Position numbers and translations under genes: made by a program. A stretch of DNA of 64,000 bases from JAURVT01 sp049059935 (lineage in GTDB: Bacteria; Actinomycetota; Actinomycetes; Propionibacteriales; Nocardioidaceae). Shown piece after piece: positions 19,031-27,639 of this stretch (within the stretch, counting starts at the first letter, position 1; each line of letters begins with the position of its first letter). The DNA lies in contig NZ_JBMGQR010000017.1 of NCBI RefSeq assembly GCF_049059935.1, positions 1 through 64,000 of the forward strand. Direction: 5' to 3'. Below the pieces are notes generated by a model. The model saw nothing but the letters and a program-made list of their open reading frames with translations, did not search any database and was not told the DNA's origin.

Positions 19031-21325
19031 ATGGCCTGGTACCTCTACCGGCTCGGACGCTGGTCGTTCCGCAGCCGCAAGCTCGTGCTCTCGCTCTGGC
19101 TCGCCCTGCTCGTGCTCGCCGGAGCCGGCGCCGCGACGCTCTCGGGCCCGACGTCCGACCAGTTCAGCGTGCCCGGCATCGAGTCGGTCAAGGCGTTCGA
19201 CCTGATCAAGGAGCGCACGCCCCAGGCCGCGCCCGACGGCGCCACCGCGCGCGTCGTGTTCGAGGCGCCCGCGGGCCAGAGCGTCACCGAGGGGGCTAAC
19301 AAGGCGGCGATCGACGCCACGCTGAAGAGCCTGGAGTCGCCCGACGCCACGATCACCAGCCCCGAGGCGGGCGGCACGATCTCCGAGAACGGCCGCGTCG
19401 CCTACGCCACCATCTCCTACGCCGAGCAGGCGACGTCGCTGAGCTCGGCGGTGAAGTCGTCGCTCGAGGACGCCCCGCAGATCGGCGAGGACGCGGGCCT
19501 GCGCGTCGAGGTCGGCGGCGACGCGCTCACCGAGCTGCCCGAGACCGGCAGCAGCGAGGCCATCGGCGTCGGCCTGGCCCTGGTCATCCTCGTCATCACC
19601 TTCGGCTCGCTGGTGGCCGCCGGCATGCCGCTCGTCACCGCCCTGGTGGGCGTGGGCATCGGCGTCGCGGGCATCACCACGCTCACCGGGTTCATGGACC
19701 TCGGCTCGACGACGCCCATCCTCGCCACGATGCTCGGCCTGGCGGTCGGCATCGACTACGCGCTGTTCATCGTCTCGCGCTACCGGCACGAGATCCGCAC
19801 CGGACGAGAGCCCGAGGACGCGATCGGACGCGCCGTCGGCACCGCCGGCTCCGCGGTGGTCTTCGCAGGCCTGACGGTGATCATCGCCCTGCTCGGCCTG
19901 TCGATCGTCGGCATCTCGTTCCTCACCGAGATGGGCATCGCCGCCGCCGCGACGGTCTTCGTGGCCGTGCTCATCGCCCTGACGCTGCTGCCCGCGCTCG
20001 CCGGGTTCGCCGGGAAGCGGATCCTCTCGGGCCGCATCCCCGGCCTGCGCGGCCGCGACCCCGAGGACGGCTCGGGCAAGCCCACCGCCGGACGTCGCTG
20101 GGTCGACTTCGTGACCAAGCGCAAGCTCCCGGTCTTCCTGGTCGGCATCGTCGCGGCCGGCGTGGTCGCCGTCCCCGCGCTGTCGCTGCAGCTCGCGCTG
20201 CCCGACGACGGCACCGCCCCCGCGGAGAGCTCGGCCCGTCAGGCCTACGACCTGATCTCGGAGAACTTCGGGCCCGGGGCGAACGGCCCCCTGCTCGCGG
20301 TGGTCGACACCAAGGGTGCCGACGACCCGGCAGCCGCCGTCCAGGACGTGACCGACCGGATCGGTGCCATCAAGACCGACATCGCGACCGTCGTCCCGGC
20401 GTCGCCGGCCGACCCGTCCGACACCGAGGCCGTCCAGGCCTACGAGGGCCAGCTGCAGCAGGCGCAGTACGCGATCGTCACCGTCATCCCCAAGAGCGGG
20501 CCGTCGGACGCCGACACCCAGCAGCTCGTCGACACGATCCGCGCGGACGTGCGCGGCGTCGAGGCGCAGACGGGCGCCGAGGTGCTCGTCACGGGCCAGA
20601 CGGCCGTGGGCGTCGACGTCTCGGAGTCGCTGCAGGACGCGTTCCCGCGGTACCTGCTGGTGGTCGTCGGGCTCGCCTTCATCCTGCTGATGACCGTCTT
20701 CCGCTCGATCCTCGTGCCGCTCAAGGCCGTGCTCGGCTTCCTGGTGACGGTCGTGGTGTCCCTGGGCGCCACCACCGCGGTGTTCCAGTGGGGCTGGCTG
20801 TCGGGCGTGCTCGGCGTCGACAACCCCGGTCCGGTGATCAGCCTGCTGCCGCTGCTGCTCACAGGCATTCTGTTCGGCCTCGCGATGGACTACGAGGTGT
20901 TCCTGGTCTCGCGCATGCGCGAGGAGTACGTGCACGGACGGCCCGCGCAGGAGGCCGTCACCCACGGCTTCCAGTACGGCGCCCGCGTCGTGACGGCCGC
21001 CGCGGCGATCATGGTCGGCGTCTTCGGCAGCTTCGCCTTCAGCGACCAGGCCATCGTCAAGTCGATCGGCTTCGGTCTCGCGATCGGCATCCTGGCCGAC
21101 GCGTTCCTGGTGCGCATGACGCTGGTGCCCGCCGTGATGGCGATGATCGGCGACAAGGCCTGGTGGCTGCCGCGCTGGCTCGACAGGATCCTGCCGAACC
21201 TCGACATCGAGGGCGAGCGGCTGCTGAAGCACCTCGAGCCCGAGGCCGACCGGGACAAGCCGGACGGCCCGCCCCACGGTCCGCACGGCACGCACGAGGC
21301 GACGTCGGGCGCCCACGCCAGGTGA
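19031..21325 (+). CDS. MMPL/RND family transporter
   Basis: This is a 764-residue membrane exporter. It has the RND layout: one N-terminal helix, a periplasmic-side loop (residues about 35-170), five helices, a cytoplasmic linker around 330-360, another single helix, a second large loop (about 395-535) and five final helices. The family motifs GLAVGIDYALFIVSRYRHE and GLAMDYEVFLVSRMREEY, with the acid residues used for proton coupling, are both present. The actinobacterial relatives export lipids or drugs. Regulation is probably by the TetR protein encoded just upstream. It overlaps the DUF998 gene by four bases. Confidence 0.93.
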   Translation: MAWYLYRLGRWSFRSRKLVLSLWLALLVLAGAGAATLSGPTSDQFSVPGIESVKAFDLIKERTPQAAPDGATARVVFEAPAGQSVTEGANKAAIDATLKSLESPDATITSPEAGGTISENGRVAYATISYAEQATSLSSAVKSSLEDAPQIGEDAGLRVEVGGDALTELPETGSSEAIGVGLALVILVITFGSLVAAGMPLVTALVGVGIGVAGITTLTGFMDLGSTTPILATMLGLAVGIDYALFIVSRYRHEIRTGREPEDAIGRAVGTAGSAVVFAGLTVIIALLGLSIVGISFLTEMGIAAAATVFVAVLIALTLLPALAGFAGKRILSGRIPGLRGRDPEDGSGKPTAGRRWVDFVTKRKLPVFLVGIVAAGVVAVPALSLQLALPDDGTAPAESSARQAYDLISENFGPGANGPLLAVVDTKGADDPAAAVQDVTDRIGAIKTDIATVVPASPADPSDTEAVQAYEGQLQQAQYAIVTVIPKSGPSDADTQQLVDTIRADVRGVEAQTGAEVLVTGQTAVGVDVSESLQDAFPRYLLVVVGLAFILLMTVFRSILVPLKAVLGFLVTVVVSLGATTAVFQWGWLSGVLGVDNPGPVISLLPLLLTGILFGLAMDYEVFLVSRMREEYVHGRPAQEAVTHGFQYGARVVTAAAAIMVGVFGSFAFSDQAIVKSIGFGLAIGILADAFLVRMTLVPAVMAMIGDKAWWLPRWLDRILPNLDIEGERLLKHLEPEADRDKPDGPPHGPHGTHEATSGAHAR

Positions 21326-21954
21326 CCACCGCACCTGCGGCCGGTCGCGGCCGCCTCCTCACGGGGGCGGCCGTGCTCGTTCTCGTCGCGCAGTACGCCG
21401 TGGCCGAGGTGGTCGCGGCCCTGGCCTGGACGGGCGGCCGCTACGACTGGGCCGACGACTACGTCAGCGACCTCGGCGCCGTGCCCTGCCGACCGGGCGG
21501 CTGCTCGAGCCTGTGGTGGCTGTTCGACGCGTCCCTGGTGCTGCACGCCTCGCTCGTGCTGACGGCCGCGCTGCTGCTGTCGCCGCTCGTCGGACGCGGG
21601 CGGCGTGCCGTCCTCGCGCTGTTCGTCGTCACCGCGCTCGGCAACGCGCTCGTCGGGTTGTTCCCGCTTGGCGCCGACGGCGGCGACACCACCCACTACG
21701 TCGGCGCCGTGCTCGCGATCGGCGGGGCGAGCCTCGCGGTGGGGCTGGTCGGCGTGCTCTGCGTGCGCCGTCCGGGACGCCGGGCCTACGGGTGGGTGAC
21801 GCTCGCCTGCGCCGCCACCGGTCTCGCCGGCATCGTCGCCCTGGGCCTGGACGCCCCTCCCGGTCTCGGCGAGCGCGTCGCGATCTGGCCGATCGTCGCC
21901 TGGTACGTCGGCACGGGCGTGCTGCTCCTGCGCGGGAGGCGGGTCAACGCCTGA
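21322..21954 (+). CDS. DUF998 family membrane protein
   Basis: The 210-residue protein has about six transmembrane segments and the DUF998 signatures YVSDLGA near residue 49, followed by FDASLVLHASL and VGLFPLGADGG. The biochemical role of DUF998 is unsettled. The GTG start at 21322 sits within the GTGA overlap with the MMPL stop, so it is co-translated and belongs to the TetR-MMPL operon. Its 3' end overlaps by 11 bases the convergent gene on the other strand. Confidence 0.85.
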   Translation: MTTAPAAGRGRLLTGAAVLVLVAQYAVAEVVAALAWTGGRYDWADDYVSDLGAVPCRPGGCSSLWWLFDASLVLHASLVLTAALLLSPLVGRGRRAVLALFVVTALGNALVGLFPLGADGGDTTHYVGAVLAIGGASLAVGLVGVLCVRRPGRRAYGWVTLACAATGLAGIVALGLDAPPGLGERVAIWPIVAWYVGTGVLLLRGRRVNA

Positions 21955-22492
21955 GTCGGGCGTCCTCGACGAAGGCGCGAGCCGGACGGGCCCAGAGCAA
22001 CGCGGCCGCGGCGATCGTCACGACGCCCGTGACTCCCGCGGTCACGAACGTCCACGGCGAGTACTGCGGCATCGGCGCCGCGAATCCTGCCGCGGACCCC
22101 GAGACCATCACGACCAGCGGCAGCGTGACGGCCGACGAGGCCGCCAGGGCGGCCAGGATCGTCGCGACGGCACGCGGCCACGCCTGGCCGTCGGCGGTGG
22201 CCCAGGCCGCGACGCCCCACACGGTCGCGTTCGCCACCGCCGAGAGACCGATGGCCACCTGCATCCCGCGGAACGCCACGTCCAGGACGGCCAGGAACGC
22301 GGCGCGTGCCTCCTCGCTGCTGAGGTCGGGTCCGGTGACCAGGGTCGGCCCGAACCACGAGTCCGCGGTGGCGACGGTGACCGCTGCGCCGGTCAGCCCC
22401 ACCGCCACCTGCAGCAGCATCAGGCCCGCGGCGACCGTGACCACCGTCGGGCGACCCGACGGGGCGTCCGAGCCCGGTGTCGTGCGCGTCAT
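21944..22492 (-). CDS. Four-helix membrane protein of unknown function
   Basis: The 182-residue protein starts at ATG 22490-22492 (MTRTTPGS). It has a short polar N-terminus, then four hydrophobic segments (about residues 20-42, 75-95, 110-135, 148-170) and a basic tail ending ARLRR. No family is recognised. It is convergent with and overlaps the DUF998 gene. The 100 bases upstream to the metallophosphoesterase stop show no clear ribosome site. Confidence 0.65.
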   Translation of the reverse strand: MTRTTPGSDAPSGRPTVVTVAAGLMLLQVAVGLTGAAVTVATADSWFGPTLVTGPDLSSEEARAAFLAVLDVAFRGMQVAIGLSAVANATVWGVAAWATADGQAWPRAVATILAALAASSAVTLPLVVMVSGSAAGFAAPMPQYSPWTFVTAGVTGVVTIAAAALLWARPARAFVEDARLRR

Positions 22493-22595
22493 CGTCGTCC
22501 CCCGAGTCCGTGCCGCGCCTCTCCCGTGGACGCGGACCGGTGCGCACACCGTAGTGGCGGGGCGCGGGTCGCGCGCGCCGGCGAGGAAGGCCCGC

Positions 22596-24536
22596 CTAGG
22601 GTGCGGCGACCAGCACGTCGTCGAGCGACAGGACGAGCGGGGCGTTCGTGGCCGAGCTCGACAGGTAGCTGCTGACGCCCACGGCACCGGGTGCCTGCAG
22701 GGCCGCCGTGGAGTCGGTGGCGGTGCGCTGCCAGGCGGTCGGCTCGGTGGTGCCGGCCTTCCACACCCGGGCCTGCAGCGTGGTGGGGCTCGTGCCGGTC
22801 ACCCGCAGCCGCACGAGCAGGCGGTCGCCGGGGGCGTAGGTGACCCCTGTCGACACCGGGGTCGCGAGGACGGTCGTGGTCGACCCGACGACGCGCACGA
22901 GCCGCACCGTGACCGCGCCGTTGGCCGTCACGACGACGGGAGCCGCGTAGGTGCCGCCGGCGTTCCGGCGACCGACCACGTCGGTGTACAGGCCCGAGCC
23001 CGTGACGGCCTTGTCGGTCGACAGGCTGAGCGAGAGGTCGGCGGTCGTGGTGGAGACCTGGTTCAGCATGCCGGACAGCGTGAGGCCCGGCGTGGGGAAC
23101 GTGAGCCGCCCGGCGCCGCCGGACACCGCGTAGCGCGACGCCGTGCCCGAGACCGTCCACGCGCCTCCGACGTCGGCGGTGCCGAGACCGTTCGCGACCG
23201 TGCGCCCGAAGCCGTCCTGCGCGATCGGGGTCGCTCCGGCGGCGACGGTCACCGTGCGGGTGGTCGTGCCGGTGGCCCCGTCGTCGTCGGTGACGGTGAG
23301 CCGCGCGGTGTACGTCCCCGCACCCGCGTAGGTGTGGGAGGGCATGGCGCCCGTGCCGCTGTCGCCGTCACCGAAGTCCCAGGCGTAGGAGGCGATCGTC
23401 CCGTCGGTGTCGCTCGACCCGCGACCGTCGAAGGTGCAGTCGAGCGCGGCGCACGACGAGGTGAAGGACGCCGCCGGCGGCTGGTTGGTCGGTGTCGCGT
23501 CCTGGTCGATGGTGAAGGCGTCGGCGAAGGTCCCGCCGGCGGCCCGGTCGAAGGAGGCCGAGAGCCTCGTGGCCGTGGCCCGGACGAGCAGGTTGCCCCA
23601 CGTCGGGTCGGCGTTGAGCGCCGAGTAGGTGGCGAAGTAGGGAGCCTCGGGGTCGTCGGGGTTCGCGTCACGGTAGGTCTGCCCGCCGGTGCCGACGGTC
23701 GCGATGACGGTGCCGGCACCCTTGCGGAGCGCCGACCCCGCGTCGGCCACGCAGGCCGGCGTGTAGGTGGCCGGGACGATGGCCGTGCATCCCGTGCCGA
23801 GCGCGAGCTGCTTGGTGCGCTGGTACATGTGCTCGTGGCCGTTGAGGACGAGGTCGACCTTCTTCTGCACCAGCAGGTTGGTGATGTCGGGGCCGGCCGG
23901 GCACGCGTAGACGCCGATCGTCAGGCACGGCATGTGGGTGCCGACCACGACCCACGGCACCTGCGCGGCGCGCGCGCCGTCGATGGCCGCGGCGGTCCAG
24001 GCGTACTCGGGGGTGCCGCTGGCGTAGGTCTGCAGGCCGCTGGGATAGGTGATGCCGGGCGAGATCATCACGAACCGCACCACGGGGTCCTCGCGCGGGA
24101 CGTCGACGTAGTACTGACGGCCGTAGGTGCCGACCGCGCCGGGGAGCTGGTTGGGCAGGCAGGCCGAGAAGTCGTTGATGTTGCCGTTCTGGCCGTTGGA
24201 CTCGTGGTTGCCCGACACCAGCTCGAAGGCGAAGCCCTGCCCCACGCGGGCCTTCACGAAGTCGCACCACTGCTGCTCGGCGCCGGTGGCGCCGTAGGAC
24301 AGGTCGCCGACCGCGAGGTGCAGGTCGGGTGCGAGCTCGCGCACCCGGTTCAGCGTCGCCGAGGAGTTCGTCCCCGCAGCGATGTCGCCCGACGCGGTGA
24401 ACGAGACGGTGCCTGCGACGGCCGCGGCGTCGACGGCGGCGGGCGCGGCGGTGCGTCCGAGGTCGGCGGTGGCGAGGCCGCCCGCCGTCAGCAGCAGCGC
24501 GGTGAGGGCGGTGGCGGTGCGGCGCAGGTTCGGCAT
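22596..24536 (-). CDS. Secreted metallophosphoesterase with PKD domain
   Basis: The 646-residue exported protein is predicted to be a phosphatase. A signal peptide covers about residues 1-40. A calcineurin-like domain follows, with metal ligands in ASGDIA, VGDLSYG, SGNHES, GTHMP and NGHEHMYQR (about residues 48-235), the arrangement of purple acid phosphatase-like enzymes. A PKD domain (AASFTSSCAALDCTFDGRGS ... YAWDFGDG ... HTYAGAGTYTARL, about 350-430) and a C-terminal beta-sandwich of about 200 residues, perhaps a concanavalin-like binding domain, complete it. The start is the ATG at 24534-24536, preceded by CGAGGAGCCACCGTC. Confidence 0.88.
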   Translation of the reverse strand: MPNLRRTATALTALLLTAGGLATADLGRTAAPAAVDAAAVAGTVSFTASGDIAAGTNSSATLNRVRELAPDLHLAVGDLSYGATGAEQQWCDFVKARVGQGFAFELVSGNHESNGQNGNINDFSACLPNQLPGAVGTYGRQYYVDVPREDPVVRFVMISPGITYPSGLQTYASGTPEYAWTAAAIDGARAAQVPWVVVGTHMPCLTIGVYACPAGPDITNLLVQKKVDLVLNGHEHMYQRTKQLALGTGCTAIVPATYTPACVADAGSALRKGAGTVIATVGTGGQTYRDANPDDPEAPYFATYSALNADPTWGNLLVRATATRLSASFDRAAGGTFADAFTIDQDATPTNQPPAASFTSSCAALDCTFDGRGSSDTDGTIASYAWDFGDGDSGTGAMPSHTYAGAGTYTARLTVTDDDGATGTTTRTVTVAAGATPIAQDGFGRTVANGLGTADVGGAWTVSGTASRYAVSGGAGRLTFPTPGLTLSGMLNQVSTTTADLSLSLSTDKAVTGSGLYTDVVGRRNAGGTYAAPVVVTANGAVTVRLVRVVGSTTTVLATPVSTGVTYAPGDRLLVRLRVTGTSPTTLQARVWKAGTTEPTAWQRTATDSTAALQAPGAVGVSSYLSSSATNAPLVLSLDDVLVAAP

Positions 24537-24720
24537 GACGGTGGCTCCTCGGGAATGGTGTGACCCACGTCACGCTAGGACCGAGCGGGGTCCCGTGGCG
24601 CCGATCGGGGGCGATCTCGTCCGTCCGTGCGCAGAGACCGTCCAGGTGGACGATCGTCCCGGCGAGGTTCGTGGCACGAGACGCGTGCGTGTGAGCCGTC
24701 CGTGTGGTACAAAGTGAGGC

Positions 24721-24846
24721 ATGACCAACTTGAGCCTGCACCTCCCCGCCGAGACCTCCCCGGTCGCCGTCGGCGTGGTGCGTCTGCTGGCCTTCCTGGT
24801 CGCGTTCGTCGGCGCCGTCGCGCTGCTCGCCGCCCTCGCCGGCTGA
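24721..24846 (+). CDS. 41-residue single-span membrane protein
   Basis: The reading frame ATG 24721 to TGA 24846 encodes 41 residues. A short polar N-terminus (MTNLSLHLPAETSP) leads to one hydrophobic helix of about 24 residues, including RLLAFLVAFVGAVALLAALA, and the frame ends in Gly. Third codon positions are almost all G or C (two early TTG/ACC-type exceptions), as in genes around it. Upstream, TACAAAGT (24708-24715) and GTGAGG could be a promoter and weak ribosome site. It is followed after 41 bases by mntR. Small membrane peptides next to Mn/Fe regulators can tune metal transporters, but this is only a suggestion. Confidence 0.6.
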   Translation: MTNLSLHLPAETSPVAVGVVRLLAFLVAFVGAVALLAALAG

Positions 24847-24855
24847 GCGCATCGC

Positions 24856-24881
24856 CTGAGGTCACCCTCAGCGCCTAGGCT
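24856..24881 (+). promoter_or_regulatory. mntR promoter with DtxR-type palindrome
   Basis: CTGAGGTCACCCTCAG (24856-24871) has perfect 6-base arms and matches 10 of 14 positions of the DtxR-family core TTAGGTTAGCCTAA. TAGGCT (24876-24881) ends 6 bases before the GTG start of the regulator gene, a leaderless -10 box. Autoregulation is inferred; the hairpin could instead end the small upstream gene. Confidence 0.5.
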
Positions 24882-24887
24882 GGGGTC

Positions 24888-25646
24888 GTGACCATCGAAC
24901 GCCCCGGTGCGGCCACCGAGGACTACCTGAAGACGATCTTCGCCCTGACCGAGTGGGACCCCGACGCCACCGTCACGACGGCAGCCGTCGCCGCCGGTCT
25001 CGAGGTGTCGGCGTCGTCGGTCTCGGCGATGGTCCGCAAGATGGGTGGCAACGGCCTGGTCGACCACCGTCGGTACGGCGCGATCGCCCTGACCGAGCGC
25101 GGTCGCACCGAGGCCCTGCAGGTCGTGCGACGCCACCGGCTGATCGAGACCTACCTCGTCGAGGCCCTGGGCTACACCTGGGACGAGGTGCACGACGAGG
25201 CCGAGGTGCTCGAGCACGCCGTCTCGGGCACGCTCGTCGACCGGATGGACGACGCGCTCGGCCACCCCTGGCGCGACCCGCACGGCGACCCCATCCCGAC
25301 GCCCGAGGGGACGCTGCACCAGCCCGTCTCGCGCCGCCTGAGCGAGCTCGACGTCGGGGAGCGCGGGTTCGTCGCACGCATCAACGACGACGACCCCGAG
25401 CTGCTGCGCCACCTGTCGGGCGAGGCGCTGCACCTCGACGACCAGGTCACCGTCCGTGAGCGGCACCGCTTCCGTGGGTCGGTCACCCTGGAGGTCGGCA
25501 GCGACGCCACCGCGCGCGAGCTGTCGCTCGGCGACGACGTGCTCGCCGACGTCTGGGTCACCGACGCCCCGCCCACCCGCCCGCGAGGTGCCGCCCGGGG
25601 CTGTGCGTATCCGCGCTGCCGCCACCTCGAGCTGGCCGCAGGCTGA
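24888..25646 (+). CDS. mntR: DtxR/MntR family metal-dependent transcriptional regulator
   Basis: The 252-residue protein has the DtxR winged helix-turn-helix (EDYLKTIFALTEWDPDATVTT, in part, with VSASSVSAMVRKMGGNGLV as recognition region), the metal-binding dimerisation domain (RRHRLIETYLVEALGY, EVHDEAEVLEHAVS, HPWRDPHGDPIP) and a C-terminal FeoA/SH3-like domain. This architecture is shared by IdeR and MntR; the choice of Mn over Fe is a guess from general similarity to actinobacterial MntR proteins. The start is GTG 24888. Its last 89 bases overlap the convergent DUF3995 gene. Confidence 0.85.
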   Translation: MTIERPGAATEDYLKTIFALTEWDPDATVTTAAVAAGLEVSASSVSAMVRKMGGNGLVDHRRYGAIALTERGRTEALQVVRRHRLIETYLVEALGYTWDEVHDEAEVLEHAVSGTLVDRMDDALGHPWRDPHGDPIPTPEGTLHQPVSRRLSELDVGERGFVARINDDDPELLRHLSGEALHLDDQVTVRERHRFRGSVTLEVGSDATARELSLGDDVLADVWVTDAPPTRPRGAARGCAYPRCRHLELAAG

Positions 25647-26049
25647 GCAGCAGCGCCGCACCCCACAGCGCGAACCACGGGTCCCACAGCAGCGTGTGCC
25701 AGGCGATCGCCCGCAGGTCGGCGTCCGGCGCCGACGGCACGACGCCCGTCAGCACGCCCGCGCCGACGAGGGCCACCACGGTGCCGTAGGCGAGCAGCAC
25801 CCAGCCGGCGAGCAGCGCCGGCGGTCGCGCCCAGCGGTGCGGCACGAGCGGCAGCAGCGCCACCGCGGCCTTGACGCCCGCCGCGCCCAGCGTGACCAGC
25901 GAGGCGGTGAGCCCGCTCGTCGCGCCCGCCGGACCGCCGACGGTGTCGACCAGCCAGGTCGCTCCCAGCGCCCACGAGAGGCTCAGCGCGGCCGATGCGA
26001 GGCCGAGCGCGACCGCTGCGCGTCGGGCGTGCTGCCGGAGGTCCGTCAT
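25558..26049 (-). CDS. DUF3995 family membrane protein
   Basis: The 163-residue protein has four transmembrane helices, starting MTDLRQHARRAAVALG at ATG 26047-26049. The ALSLSWALGATWLVDTVGG and WHTLLWDPWFALWGAALLL segments fit DUF3995, a family of small actinobacterial membrane proteins without known function. The C-terminal 30 residues are polar and lie in the region overlapping mntR on the other strand. Confidence 0.8.
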   Translation of the reverse strand: MTDLRQHARRAAVALGLASAALSLSWALGATWLVDTVGGPAGATSGLTASLVTLGAAGVKAAVALLPLVPHRWARPPALLAGWVLLAYGTVVALVGAGVLTGVVPSAPDADLRAIAWHTLLWDPWFALWGAALLLSLRPARGGGSADTHSPGRHLAGGWAGRR

Positions 26050-26118
26050 GGGTCCAGCCTGGCCACCGCGGCGCCGTCCGTCGTCCGGGTCGACCCCTGA
26101 CCGGACCCTGGGACGGCC

Positions 26119-26124
26119 TAGCCT
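26119..26124 (+). promoter_or_regulatory. -10 box of a leaderless promoter, cobQ
   Basis: TAGCCT ends 6 bases before the GTG start at 26131. No cobalamin riboswitch precedes cobQ, so the cobQ-cobK pair appears to lack direct B12 feedback. Confidence 0.6.
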
Positions 26125-26130
26125 GGACCC

Positions 26131-27639
26131 GTGGCCGGGACCCTGATGATCGCCGGGGCGAGCTCGGACGCCGGCAAGAGCATCGTCACCACGGCGCTGT
26201 GCCGGGTGCTCGCCCGCCGCGGGGTGTCGGTGGCGCCGTTCAAGGCGCAGAACATGTCGAACAACTCGATGGTGACGCCCGGCGGCACCGAGATCGGCCG
26301 CGCCCAGTGGGTGCAGGCCGTGGCCGCTCGCGCCGTCCCCGAGGCCGCGATGAACCCGGTGCTGCTCAAGCCCGGCAGCGACCGCCGCAGCCACGTCGTC
26401 GTCATGGGCGAACCGGCGGGCGTGCTCGAGTCCGGTGAGTACGCCGGCGGACGGGCCGCGCTGGCCGAGGCGGCGTTCGCGGCGTTCGACGACCTCCGCA
26501 GCCGCTTCGACGTCGTCGTCTGCGAGGGAGCCGGCAGCCCGGCCGAGATCAACCTCCGGCGCTGGGACTACGTCAACATGGGGCTGGCCCGCCACGGCGA
26601 CGTCCCGGTGCTGCTCGTCGCCGACATCGACCGCGGCGGCGTGCTCGCCCAGCTGTACGGGACGCTCGCGCTCCTCGAGCCCGCCGACCAGGCGTTGCTG
26701 GCGGCGTTCTGCGTCAACAAGTTCCGTGGTGACGTCGACCTGCTGCGCCCGGGCCTGGACACCGTCGAGCAGCTGACCGGGCGGCCCGTCGTCGGCGTGC
26801 TGCCCTGGGAGACCGGCCTGTGGCTCGACTCCGAGGACGCGCTCGACCTGCAGAGCCGGCCCGTCCCCACCGGCGGCGACCGGCGCGGACGACTGGCGGC
26901 GGCCGTCGTCGCGTTTCCGCGGATCAGCAACTTCACCGACGTGGACGCGCTGACGCTGGAGCCGTCGGTGGACGTGACGTTCGCCCGCGACCCTGCCGCG
27001 CTCGCGGGAGCCGACGTCGTCGTGCTGCCGGGCACGCGCGCGACGATCGCCGACCTCACGTGGATGCGCGAGCGCGGCCTGGACCGCGCCGTCCTCGACC
27101 ACGCGGCCCGCGGTGGCGCGGTGCTCGGAGTGTGCGGCGGCTGCCAGGTGCTCGGCCGCCGGGTGGAGGACCCCGACGGTGTCGAGGGTGCTCCCGGGGC
27201 CTCCGTGGAGGGGCTCGGGCTGCTCGACCTCGTCACCGTCTTCGGTCGCGAGAAGGTGCTCGGCCTGCCCACGGGCCACGGGCTCGGCGCGCCGGTCGGC
27301 GGGTACGAGATCCACCACGGACGGGTGACGCGCGGGCCGTCGGCCGAGGAGCTGCCCGGCGGCGCACGGTCCGGCGGTGTCTTCGGCACGATGTGGCACG
27401 GGAGCCTGGAGAGCGACGAGTTCCGTCGCGCGTGGCTGCGGGAGGTGGCGGCGCACGTCGGGCGCGACGACTTCGCCCCCGACCCGTCGCTGCGGTTCGA
27501 GGACCACCGGCAGGGCCGCGTCGACGCCCTCGCCGACGCCCTCGAGGAGCACGTCGACGTGGACGCGCTGCTGCGGCTCGTCGAGCAGGGCGCCCCGGTG
27601 CTGCCCGTGCTGCGTCCCGTGCTCGAGCCGCCGACGTGA
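26131..27639 (+). CDS. cobQ: Cobyric acid synthase
   Basis: The 502-residue amidotransferase converts adenosylcobyrinic acid a,c-diamide to adenosylcobyric acid by amidating four side chains with glutamine and ATP. The N-terminal synthetase domain begins with GASSDAGKS (residues 9-17) and FKAQNMSNNS; the C-terminal glutaminase domain has the nucleophile Cys335 in GVCGGCQVLG (canonically GICGGYQ) and the histidine in GGYEIHHGRV, then GTMWHG. Length is normal. The start is the leaderless GTG 26131. It overlaps cobK by four bases. Confidence 0.95.
   Translation: MAGTLMIAGASSDAGKSIVTTALCRVLARRGVSVAPFKAQNMSNNSMVTPGGTEIGRAQWVQAVAARAVPEAAMNPVLLKPGSDRRSHVVVMGEPAGVLESGEYAGGRAALAEAAFAAFDDLRSRFDVVVCEGAGSPAEINLRRWDYVNMGLARHGDVPVLLVADIDRGGVLAQLYGTLALLEPADQALLAAFCVNKFRGDVDLLRPGLDTVEQLTGRPVVGVLPWETGLWLDSEDALDLQSRPVPTGGDRRGRLAAAVVAFPRISNFTDVDALTLEPSVDVTFARDPAALAGADVVVLPGTRATIADLTWMRERGLDRAVLDHAARGGAVLGVCGGCQVLGRRVEDPDGVEGAPGASVEGLGLLDLVTVFGREKVLGLPTGHGLGAPVGGYEIHHGRVTRGPSAEELPGGARSGGVFGTMWHGSLESDEFRRAWLREVAAHVGRDDFAPDPSLRFEDHRQGRVDALADALEEHVDVDALLRLVEQGAPVLPVLRPVLEPPT

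Noticed and set aside
21513..24563. 1016-residue plus-strand frame
   Set aside because: Runs antisense through two minus-strand genes and has no motifs.
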